A DNA stretch of 64,000 nucleotides, taken from assembly GCA_947642555.1 (NCBI GenBank), contig CANRSX010000008.1:1-64000 (forward strand), written 5' to 3'. The stretch is from an uncultured Roseburia sp. (lineage in GTDB: Bacteria > Bacillota > Clostridia > Lachnospirales > Lachnospiraceae). Positions 9,902 through 18,100 of this stretch are shown here, piece after piece; position 1 is the stretch's first letter; every line of letters starts with the position of its first letter. The notes beneath the pieces are model-generated. The model did not search any database. It was not told the origin of the DNA and saw only the letters and a list, made by a program, of their open reading frames with translations. The position numbers and the translations under genes are program-made.

Positions 9902-9958
9902 AAAACGCACAAATGACCGCACGCTACGCGAACGGTCGTTATGCTTCCTTGTGCTTTT
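9902..9958 (-). terminator. Attenuator-like hairpin between scfA and scfB
   Basis: On the minus strand, AAAAGCACAA pairs with TTGTGC plus a T-rich tail (TTGTGCGTTTTG), with an inner stem CGACCG/CGGTC. It lies in the 152-base gap after the precursor gene. A leaky terminator here would keep peptide mRNA in excess over maturase mRNA; that is inference. Confidence 0.5.
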
Positions 9959-9976
9959 CAGTTGTCACTCTGTAAC

Positions 9977-10117
9977 TTACTTATTCTCACAGCTCTGATT
10001 GCCCACCGTACAGGAGGTCTTGCACGCAGACTGGCAGGAGGTCTGGCATTCGCCGCATCCGCCCTTCTTCACTGTATTCTGCAGCTTTCTCGTATTCAGT
10101 GTTTTAATATGTTTCAT
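9977..10117 (-). CDS. scfA: SCIFF ranthipeptide precursor
   Basis: The 46-residue peptide starts MKHIKTLNTRKLQNTVKKGG and ends in a core with six cysteines (GCGECQTSCQSACKTSC, then SCENK). This is the six-cysteines-in-forty-five-residues family, which is almost universal in Clostridia and is modified by the adjacent ScfB with sulfur-to-carbon links at non-alpha positions. The start is fixed by an AAAGGAG site 8-9 bases upstream. The core is nearly the family consensus. The biological role is unsettled; reported ranthipeptide work suggests signalling functions. Confidence 0.96.
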   Translation of the reverse strand: MKHIKTLNTRKLQNTVKKGGCGECQTSCQSACKTSCTVGNQSCENK

Positions 10118-10148
10118 CTGTCTGTCTCCTTTCCTGTTCTGCCTAGAT

Positions 10149-10177
10149 AGTATAGCACATTGTTTTTCATATGAAAA
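10149..10177 (-). promoter_or_regulatory. Putative scfA promoter with palindrome
   Basis: On the minus strand an extended -10 box, TGC followed by TATACT (10154-10149), lies about 30 bases before the scfA start. A perfect 14-bp palindrome (TTTTCATATGAAAA, 10164-10177) covers the -35 region, which has only a weak box. It could be a regulator site. Confidence 0.45.
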
Positions 10178-10185
10178 GCATTTTT

Positions 10186-10578
10186 TTAGCTCACCATTCC
10201 TCCTGCCATTCCGGACGCCGCGCACAGCGCAAAGGTCGTGACCACTCTGGCCATATCCACCTCAAAGCTGCCGCGCACCAGCAGGGATACCAGAAGAAGC
10301 ACCGCGAAATAGATAACGCCCGCCGCAAGCCCCCATAAAAACTTCTGCTCCCGCATCATTTTTCCGGTCAGAAGTCCTCCGGCAAATCCCGAAATCACAT
10401 AGATCACAATAATCCCGATCCGGATCACGGATTCCTCCGGCTCGAGCTTGTAAAGCAGCAGCGAAAGGAGCAGCAACAGCAGTCCGCTCACGATAAACAT
10501 GACAAAAACCGCCGCGAAGACAGCTGTAATCGGATTGTTTTTCGCATCCCGTGGTTTTATTCTGTGTTCAAACTTCAT
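10186..10578 (-). CDS. TIGR04086-type putative membrane protein
   Basis: The protein has 130 residues and four hydrophobic segments (about 18-43, 52-70, 80-100 and 110-130), with an intact charged loop (GKMMREQKF). Length, layout and position beside SCIFF match the TIGR04086 family of clostridial membrane proteins, whose function is unknown. It lies just upstream of scfA on the same strand, 68 bases away. The ATG at 10578 follows a hairpin arm that overlaps its weak ribosome site. Family assignment is from memory of the pattern, not a search. Confidence 0.65.
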   Translation of the reverse strand: MKFEHRIKPRDAKNNPITAVFAAVFVMFIVSGLLLLLLSLLLYKLEPEESVIRIGIIVIYVISGFAGGLLTGKMMREQKFLWGLAAGVIYFAVLLLVSLLVRGSFEVDMARVVTTFALCAASGMAGGMVS

Positions 10579-10580
10579 AC

Positions 10581-10626
10581 GGATAACCTGCCTGATAAGA
10601 TATATCTAACTATATGCAGGTTATCC
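10581..10626. repeat. Inverted repeat at the translation start of the TIGR04086 gene
   Basis: Two perfect 11-base arms (GGATAACCTGC at 10581-10591 and GCAGGTTATCC at 10616-10626) flank a 24-base AT-rich centre. On the minus-strand RNA the second arm carries the only purine-rich stretch before the ATG at 10578, so the hairpin could mask the ribosome site. It could equally be an operator. Confidence 0.5.
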
Positions 10627-10641
10627 GCCGGATATGCCCGG

Positions 10642-11529
10642 TCACGAAAAGCTTATCTCATAATCCGCCTCAAAGCGTTCCCCGGGAGCAAGCGCATTGC
10701 CGTAATCGCGCTCCTCCAAGCTTCCCTCAAAGTCCACCGCATCACACCTGCCGTACCACGGCTCAATGCAGACAAACGGCGCGTTCTTTTTCTCCGGCGA
10801 CCAGACGGCAAACAGCGGCGTGTCAAACCGCACCGTCACATACGCCTCTTTCGCACGGTCGAGCAGCGAGACCTCCCCCGTCTGCTTTCCTTCGATCATA
10901 TAAGTACATTTGTCGAAAAACCCGGGTGTAAAGGAGACAGCTCCGTCTTTCAGCGAAAGCACCTCATCCTCCATCACCGCAAGCCCCTCCGGCGTATTGC
11001 CGTGATGATGGATCCTGTCCGTAAGGCCGCCAAACCGCAGCCCGTAGCCTGACTTATCTTCCTCCCCGTGCACCGGGCAGTTGAAGGCCGGATGTGCCCC
11101 GATTGAGAAATACATGGTCTTCTGATCCGTATTTTCCACTCTCCAAAGCACCTTCACCCGGTTTCCGGAAAGCTCATAGCCGATGTGCAGCCGGAACGCA
11201 AACGGATATTTCGCATATGTCTCCTCCGTGGAGGAAAGCACAAACCAGATCCGGTTCTCCTCCTGCGGCAGATCGGGATCCGGCGAAAACTCCATATCCC
11301 GCGCAAAGCCGTGCTGCCCCATCGGATAGGTTTTCCCTTCATAGCGGTATTCCTTATTCCGCGGAACGCCCACAAACGGGAACAGCACCGGGGACGTGCG
11401 GCCCCAGTAGGCCGGATCGGCCTGCCACATATACTCCTGCCCGTCCGATACGCGCTTCACGGATTTTAACTCCGCCCCGAACGAATCAATCTCCACGATA
11501 AGCGACTCGTTTTTTAATGTGTACCTCAT
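10642..11529 (-). CDS. Aldose 1-epimerase family protein (LacX-like)
   Basis: The protein has 295 residues with the galactose-mutarotase beta-sandwich pattern: ESLIVEIDSFGAELKSVK at the N-terminus, a catalytic histidine in SIGAHPAFNCP and the family PVLFPFVG motif. It interconverts alpha and beta anomers of a sugar; which sugar cannot be told. It starts 4 bases after the dehydratase stop with an AAAGGAG site lying inside the end of that gene, so the two form an operon and probably act on the same sugar or sugar acid. Confidence 0.85.
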   Translation of the reverse strand: MRYTLKNESLIVEIDSFGAELKSVKRVSDGQEYMWQADPAYWGRTSPVLFPFVGVPRNKEYRYEGKTYPMGQHGFARDMEFSPDPDLPQEENRIWFVLSSTEETYAKYPFAFRLHIGYELSGNRVKVLWRVENTDQKTMYFSIGAHPAFNCPVHGEEDKSGYGLRFGGLTDRIHHHGNTPEGLAVMEDEVLSLKDGAVSFTPGFFDKCTYMIEGKQTGEVSLLDRAKEAYVTVRFDTPLFAVWSPEKKNAPFVCIEPWYGRCDAVDFEGSLEERDYGNALAPGERFEADYEISFS

Positions 11530-11533
11530 ATGT

Positions 11534-13339
11534 TTACTCCTTTCCTTTTCCCTGGTTTTCAGAATTTATATCGTCCTTTTGTTCCTTTTCGTTACCATAT
11601 GTAAGATATGCCCCCTTCATCGGGCTTGCCGCAAGTCTGGCAAACAGCGCCAGCACTCCCTTCTGATACTTCGGTGCGCGCGGACAAAAACGCGCGCGCC
11701 GTTCTTCCAGGACGGCGTCGATCTCCTCCGGCGTTTTCCTCTCGCCGCAAATCCCTACGATGGCAAGCCTGCGCGCCGGTATGTCGATCTCGATCAGATC
11801 CCCCTCTTCCACAAGCGCGATCGGGCCTCCGTCCGCTGCCTCCGGGCTGCAGTGGCCGATCACTGGCCCTGTGGAGGCGCCGGAAAACCGTCCGTCCGTG
11901 ATCAGCGCGATACTTCGCCCTAATTCCGCATCGCTGCTGATCGCCTCTGAGGTGTAAAACATCTCCGGCATGCCGCTGCCCTTCGGCCCCTCATAGCGGA
12001 TAAATACCGCGTCGCCCTTTTGCACCCTGTGCTTTAACACGGCATCCAGACACTCCTCCTCACTGTCGAATGGACGGGCGCGAAGCACCGCGTGAAACAT
12101 TTCCTTCGGGCAGGCTGTGTGCTTGATCACCGCACCCTCAGGCGCAAGGTTTCCCTTTAAAACGGCAATGCTCCCGTCCGTGCCGAGCGGCCTCTCATAT
12201 GGGCGGATGATGTCTTCCCTGGACAGGGACAGGCCGTAACGGTCGTTAAACTCCGAAAGCCATCCCCTGCACCGCTCATAAAACCCGTTTCCCCGCAGCT
12301 CGTCTAAGTTTTCCCCCAGCGTCCTTCCGGTCACGGTCATGACATCCAGATGCAGACTGTCGCGGATCTCCTCCATGATGGCCGGAACCCCGCCGGCATA
12401 ATAGAAGCACTCCGCCGGCCAGCGTCCCGCCGGGCGGATATCGAGCAGATAACGCGCGTTCCGGTGCAGCCGGTCAAACGTATCCCCGGTGATCTCAATT
12501 CCGAACTCATGCGCAATCGCCGGCAGATGAAGCAGGCAGTTCGTGCTGCCCGAAACCGCAGCGTGCACGAGGATCGCATTTTCAAAGCTCTCTGCCGTGA
12601 TCAGATCCGACGGCCGCATACCAGGCGTCTCCGCCATCGCAACCGCAGCCGCGCCCGCCCGTTTCGCATAGATCAGAAGATCCGGGCTGTCCGCGGGTAA
12701 AAGAGCGCTGCCGGGAAGCGCAAGCCCCAGTGCCTCCGCCATGATCTGCATCGTGGACGCCGTCCCGATAAAAGAGCAGGCGCCGCAGCCCGGACAGGCA
12801 TTCTGCTTCGCCCAGGCAAGCTTCTCCTCATCGATCTCGCCCCTCTGATACCGCGCACTGTACATGCCGAGCTGCTCTAGGGTCAGCAGATCCGGGCCGG
12901 CCTTCATGGTGCCGCCTGGTACTACAACTGACGGTATATTTGCCCGGGCCAGCCCCATCAGGTTCGCCGGCATCCCCTTGTCGCAGCTCGCAAGATAAAC
13001 CCCCGCGTCAAAAGGCGTCGCGCCCGCATGAATCTCGATCATATTCGCGATCATCTCCCGGCTGGCCAGGCTGTAATTGATCCCGTCCGTCCCCTGACTC
13101 TCCCCGTCGCAGATATCCGTGCAGAAATACCGCGCGCCGAATCCTCCGGCTTCCCGTACTCCCTCACGCACCGCCTCCACCAGCCGATCTAAGTGACCGC
13201 TGCCAGGATGACTGTCCCCGAACGTGCTCTCGATCATAATCTGCGGCTTTTCGAGATCCTCCGGTCTCCAGCCGGTCCCGATACGCAGCGGGTCGCACTC
13301 CGGTGCAAGCCGCCGCAGCTTCTGACTGTTTAATTCCAT
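11534..13339 (-). CDS. IlvD/Edd family dehydratase, possibly acting on a sugar acid
   Basis: The protein has 601 residues. It shows the Fe-S and active-site motifs of the IlvD/Edd family: CDGESQGTDG, LASCDKGMPAN and CPGCGACSFIGTASTM, and later DGRFSGASTGPVIGHCSPEA. Members dehydrate dihydroxy acids (branched-chain amino acid synthesis) or sugar acids such as gluconate, xylonate or arabonate. The coupled aldose epimerase and the absence of other ilv genes favour a sugar-acid role, but this is inference. The ATG at 13339 was chosen because GGGGG lies just upstream; an ATG four codons earlier has no ribosome site. Confidence 0.8.
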   Translation of the reverse strand: MELNSQKLRRLAPECDPLRIGTGWRPEDLEKPQIMIESTFGDSHPGSGHLDRLVEAVREGVREAGGFGARYFCTDICDGESQGTDGINYSLASREMIANMIEIHAGATPFDAGVYLASCDKGMPANLMGLARANIPSVVVPGGTMKAGPDLLTLEQLGMYSARYQRGEIDEEKLAWAKQNACPGCGACSFIGTASTMQIMAEALGLALPGSALLPADSPDLLIYAKRAGAAAVAMAETPGMRPSDLITAESFENAILVHAAVSGSTNCLLHLPAIAHEFGIEITGDTFDRLHRNARYLLDIRPAGRWPAECFYYAGGVPAIMEEIRDSLHLDVMTVTGRTLGENLDELRGNGFYERCRGWLSEFNDRYGLSLSREDIIRPYERPLGTDGSIAVLKGNLAPEGAVIKHTACPKEMFHAVLRARPFDSEEECLDAVLKHRVQKGDAVFIRYEGPKGSGMPEMFYTSEAISSDAELGRSIALITDGRFSGASTGPVIGHCSPEAADGGPIALVEEGDLIEIDIPARRLAIVGICGERKTPEEIDAVLEERRARFCPRAPKYQKGVLALFARLAASPMKGAYLTYGNEKEQKDDINSENQGKGKE

Positions 13340-13366
13340 TGTTTCCCCCATATCATACCAATCTGT

Positions 13367-14404
13367 TTACCATAATTGTTCTGCAATAAATTTAAGCTGA
13401 TTTTTGCATTTATCCACCGATTTATTTACACTTACCCGAACCCTGTCAATCACTTTTGTTTCTCCCTCCTGCAACAAAGCCATTGGTTTCGACTCAATGG
13501 AAGAAATGCGCCCCGAGCCAAGGAAATCATCCAGCATAAACAGATGATTTTCCGGGTTATTCGTCGACAACAATGTTCGATGCTTTGAAATAATGTCATA
13601 CACTTTTTTTAAGTAAACTTTTGTCTGCTGATTTGGTTCATTCCTTGCCCCGGCAACCGTTGACCAGCCACAATGAGTCAAAACCACCATCTGTATTTTG
13701 GGAACATTCATATCATTTTCGGGAAGATATTTTCTAAATTCACTTTGCGGGCTGCTCAACGTATTAATCAAAAGTTCTAATGACTTTATTGACTGCTGGT
13801 CTGTCCTGACCGGAATGACAAGAGCATCCGCTGCATACCATGCAAGCTGTGTCGCTCCTGCAAAAAACGGTGAGGTATCAATCAGGCATTTATCCAGATT
13901 ATTTTCCTTTAATTCTCTCTCAATCTCTGTCTTCATCGAATACAATATACTTTTTAATGCCTGCTCTTTCTGCATCTGCTGTAATCCTGCCGTCTGATTA
14001 ATCGCTGTGATCAGCTGAGACGGTAATAAATACAGTTCCTCCGAAGAAGGGATATAATAATTATTTTTTTCTGCAAAATACGGATTCGTAGCACCGATAT
14101 ATGCTGCAACCCTTGTCGCCTTTCCCAAACCCGGAACCAGGTAAGGCAGGAGCATGTCCTTCACATTCGTCTGCTGCCCTGCATAATAGTTGTTATCATA
14201 AAAATAGGATAAGTTTCCCTGTGGACAGGTATCAACTGCCAGCAGATTATTCACCAGGTAACTTAGATTAAACGATAGTGTTGTTTTGCCAATCCCACCT
14301 CTCAGATTACACATTGCATAAATCTTTTGTTTCGGCAGTTCAATCATACCTGCCTCATTATTGGCAATCGCATACTGCCTGTTGATAATCGTATTAATTG
14401 ACAT
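13367..14404 (-). CDS. Lone ParA/MinD-like ATPase
   Basis: The protein has 345 residues. The deviant Walker A is LRGGIGKTTLSFN at about residue 35, with arginine where ParA proteins usually have the signature lysine. Walker A-prime is LLAVDTCPQGN and Walker B is CLIDTSPFF. It therefore belongs to the ParA/SIMIBI class that moves or positions DNA or protein complexes by ATP-driven dimerisation. No ParB, terminase or plasmid gene is next to it. The gene is clearly AT-richer than its neighbours, suggesting recent acquisition. It has a dedicated consensus promoter and palindrome upstream. The partner and cargo are unknown. Confidence 0.8.
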   Translation of the reverse strand: MSINTIINRQYAIANNEAGMIELPKQKIYAMCNLRGGIGKTTLSFNLSYLVNNLLAVDTCPQGNLSYFYDNNYYAGQQTNVKDMLLPYLVPGLGKATRVAAYIGATNPYFAEKNNYYIPSSEELYLLPSQLITAINQTAGLQQMQKEQALKSILYSMKTEIERELKENNLDKCLIDTSPFFAGATQLAWYAADALVIPVRTDQQSIKSLELLINTLSSPQSEFRKYLPENDMNVPKIQMVVLTHCGWSTVAGARNEPNQQTKVYLKKVYDIISKHRTLLSTNNPENHLFMLDDFLGSGRISSIESKPMALLQEGETKVIDRVRVSVNKSVDKCKNQLKFIAEQLW

Positions 14405-14426
14405 ATCTTTTCCCCCCTGGCCCTTT

Positions 14427-14467
14427 AATTAGTTTTACACTTTTTTATGTTATGTGTAAAACTAATT
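14427..14467. promoter_or_regulatory. Palindromic operator of the parA-like gene
   Basis: Perfect 14-base arms AATTAGTTTTACAC (14427-14440) and GTGTAAAACTAATT (14454-14467) are separated by 13 bases. The site begins two bases after the -10 box, so it covers the predicted transcription start. Bound protein would block transcription. A ParA-type autorepressor or an unlinked partner is possible. Confidence 0.7.
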
Positions 14468-14469
14468 GT

Positions 14470-14497
14470 ATTATAAGTTATTTATAGAATATGTCAA
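14470..14497 (-). promoter_or_regulatory. Consensus sigma-A promoter of the parA-like gene
   Basis: On the minus strand TTGACA (14497-14492) and TATAAT (14475-14470) are both perfect consensus boxes, 16 bases apart. Such a strong promoter needs repression, consistent with the operator directly downstream. Confidence 0.85.
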
Positions 14498-14507
14498 TAC
14501 TGATTTT

Positions 14508-15143
14508 CTAATTCAGGCTCTTCACCAGCGATGTATATGCAAACTTCTTTGCCCGCTCCACGGACACCGGCATGGGCTTTCCCTTTTCTTCCGCCACCAG
14601 ACAGATAGCGACCGCAATCACCTGCGCGCCGAAGGCCATCCGCCGCAGAGACGGGTCCGGCTCGTGAACCACGCCCTCCCGGATCCCCTGCTCCATCAGA
14701 CGGTCACAGAGCGTTTCCATGCCGATCCCGTCGATCTCTGGCTGCATTTTTTCGTATTCCAGCCGCAGCGGCTCCGCGATCTCGTAGGAACCGGTCCCGA
14801 TGCGTACCAGCATGCAGAACATCCGGTTATCGCAGAACTTTTCCGCAATAAAGTCAAAGATCCTGCCCACTTTTTCCGGGAAGCTCCCCTCCCCGTCCAC
14901 GATCGCGGCAATCTTATCCCTCTTTTTCGTCACATCATAGATAATCGCATTTGTGATAATCTCTTCTTTTGAGGAAAAATATTCGTATGCGGTTCCTTTT
15001 CCGATCCCGGCGCGGTTCGTGATATCCGACACCTTGATTGCGTTGACATCCGCTCCCCCGTTTACCAGCTCCGTCACAGCGCGGTACATCAGAAGCACCT
15101 TTTCCGGCGGATTTGTAAACATATTCCGTTCTCTTTCTATCAT
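14508..15143 (-). CDS. TetR/AcrR family regulator of the RND exporter
   Basis: The protein has 211 residues. The N-terminal helix-turn-helix is VSDITNRAGIGKGTAYEYFSSKEEI (about residues 38-62, quoted here across the recognition helix); the rest is a helical ligand-binding domain. The start codon overlaps the RND stop (TGATG), so the two are translationally coupled in one operon. It probably represses the exporter promoter through the CCGAC...GTCGG dyad at 19151-19166. The ligand is unknown. Confidence 0.88.
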   Translation of the reverse strand: MIERERNMFTNPPEKVLLMYRAVTELVNGGADVNAIKVSDITNRAGIGKGTAYEYFSSKEEIITNAIIYDVTKKRDKIAAIVDGEGSFPEKVGRIFDFIAEKFCDNRMFCMLVRIGTGSYEIAEPLRLEYEKMQPEIDGIGMETLCDRLMEQGIREGVVHEPDPSLRRMAFGAQVIAVAICLVAEEKGKPMPVSVERAKKFAYTSLVKSLN

Positions 15144-18100
15144 CAGAGCTCCTCCTCCACCATGTTTTTCTCCCGGTTAAACGCATCGTAGATGCAGGGC
15201 ACCACGATCAGCGTCAGCAGCGTGCCGTAGATCAGTCCGCCCTCCGTCACGATCGCCATGGGCTGCATCATCTCCGAGCCGTCCCCCAGACCTGCCGCCA
15301 TGGTGGACATCGAGAGAATCGTCGTGAGCGCTGTCATTAAAATCGGACGCAGCCTCGTCTTCCCGGACTCGATGATCGCCTCCTTTTTGCCCATGCCCTC
15401 GCGTCTTAGCTGATTGATATAATCCACCATCACGATACCGTTGTTCACGATGATGCCGGCCAGCATGACAAACCCGATCATCGCGACGACGCTGACCTCG
15501 TTTCCGGTAAAAAACAGGGCGAACAGTCCTCCGGTAAATGCCAGCGGAATCGTAAACATGATGATAAACGGCGATAAAAAGGACTGGAACTGCGCCACCA
15601 TTACCAGGTAGATAAAGATCACCGCAAGAATCAGCATCAGGTAGAGCTGGCTGATCGCATCGTCGATCATCTCGTCCTCTCCGGTCATCGCGATCTCATA
15701 GCCTTCCGGCAGCTGTATCTTTTCCAGCTCCCGCTGTAAGCTGTTGCTGACCAGCGAGACATTGTGATCCGCATCAATGCCTGCCGTGACGTTTAAGTAT
15801 CTCGTCTGGGAATCCCTGCGGATCGTATTTAAGCTGCTGCCCTCCACAAATTCAGCGATATCCCGGAGCGGAATATCCGTCGTATTTCCCTCACGGTCCG
15901 TGTAGGGGAAGGTCAGCGTCTTAATATCCGTGAGCGTAACCCCGGACTGCTCCTGTGTCTGCACATATACCTCATAATCCTTTACATCTGTCGAAATCGT
16001 GGTCGGCGAGGAGGAGGACGCCATTTTCGCATAGACCAGCTGGAAAACCTGCGCCGTGGTCATGCCGTATTCCGCCGCCTTCTCTTTATCCACGCGAATA
16101 GTAAAGGAGGGCGTCGTATTGTCAAGCCCTGCATCCACATCGACGGTTCCCTCTTCCTTCTCTACAAGTTCCGCCACCTGCGCGGCCAGCTCCTGCAGCA
16201 CGTCGAGATCCCGGCCGCTGATCTGCACGGTCAGCCCGCTTCCGAAAAACGCGCTCATGTCGGACGCGGACGCATCCGTATTTACCTCACAGTCAAGATC
16301 CGCGGTCCGCTCCTCCACCTGACGGATGATCTCAGCGGATGAAACATCCGAATCCTCGTCAAGAATCAGGTACATCGTGACGGAATCCCCGGTACCGCCG
16401 CCCATGGACATCATCGTGCCGCCGCCCACCATGGCGCCGATGGTCTCTACCCCGTCGATTTCCGCCAGGCGCTCCGTGATCTCGTCCGCCATGCCGGTCA
16501 GCTCCTCAAAGGTGAGCACCTCATCCTCCTTCGCCGTCACGGTCACCGACAGCTGGTCGGCCTCCATCTCCATATTCATAAAGGAAAATCCCCTGGAAAA
16601 CGCCGCTACGCCGCTGACCACAAGAAGCACCACCACAGCGATCAGTACCACCGCCTTAAACCGGAGCGACAGCGCAAGCACTCTCCCGTAGAATTCCTGC
16701 ATTTTTTCAAAAAAGCCTTCTTTTATCTCTTTCGTATTTTTCAGCACGCCCGCCGCCATCATCGGCACAAAGGTCAGCGCGACGACAAGGCTGGCGGTCA
16801 GCGTAAACGTGATGGTCAGCGCGATATCCACAAAGAGCTGCCTCGTGATCCCCTCGGTAAAAATAATCGGTGCAAACACGCAGACTGTTGTCAGTGTGGA
16901 CGCGATGATCGCCCCTGTGACCTGGCCCGCGCCCTCGACCGCAGCCTTGCGGATCGAAAATCCCTCGTGCTTTAACCGGTAAATATTCTCGATCACGACG
17001 ATAGAATTGTCCACCAGCATACCGATTCCGAGCGCAAGTCCGGACAGGGAAATGATGTTTAATGAAATATCCGTAAAATACATCAGCACGATGGCAAAAA
17101 TCACGCTCAGCGGGATCGAACACGCAATGACAAGCGTCGGTTTTACATCCTTTAAAAATACAGCGAGCACGATGATCGCAAGCAGTGCGCCGACAATCAT
17201 ATTCTGCAGCACCGAATCCACAATGATGTCAATATAAACGCCCTGGTTCATCAGGATCGCCATGTGAAGTCCTTCGTTTTCCCGCTCTAACGACGCGAAC
17301 CGATCCTTCACGCGCCCTGTGACATCACCGGTCGAGTATCCGGTCTGCTTTTCAATCGAAAGCATGATCGCCGGATTGCCGTTCACCTTTGAGTAGGATT
17401 CGTCCGCATTGTCCACACGTTCGACGTTCGCCACGTCCGACAGCCGGATCGGCTCGATGCCGTCAAGTCCCATATCGATCAGAACGACGTCCGACAGCTC
17501 TTCCATGGTCTTTAACTTGTCGCCCACGCGCACCATGTACTGGTCGTCCTTCTCCCCCACATAGCCCGCCGGCATGGAGAAGTTCTGCGCCACCAGAAGA
17601 TTGCCCAGCATATCCACGGTCAGAATCTGGTCCAGGTCCGCAGCATCTAACGCCTCGTCCTTCGCGGCGTCTAACTGACTCTGCCCCATGGCGAGCTGCC
17701 CCTCGGCATCCGCGAGCTGCGCCGCGGCGTTGCTCAATTCCAGAAGTCCCTTCATCTGGTTTTCATTTAAGGCCACCAGCGCCTGGTCCAGCGAGGTCTT
17801 TCCCTCCGCCACCTGGGTCTGCGCCTCCTGAATCTGCGCGATTCCCTGGTTTGTCTGTCCTAATATTGTAGTCATATCTCCGAGAGCCTTCGGGATATCA
17901 TCCAGCGTCTTTAACGTGATCCCCATGCCCTCAAGCTGTGCTCCCTGACCGGCGATCAGATCGTTTAACGCCTTAAGCTGGTCGTAAAGCGCCTGCAGCT
18001 GCGCGAGCTGATCGGATCCCGGAAGCTGTGTCCCGGGCGGCAGCGTGATGTCCGGGTTCTCCGGCAGTGTGATGTCTGGCGGCAGCGTGATGTCCGGATT

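Noticed and set aside
14427-14467. Rho-independent terminator of the tetR gene
   Set aside because: The stem is AT-rich and no T run follows on the minus strand; it overlaps the start of a strong promoter, which fits an operator better.
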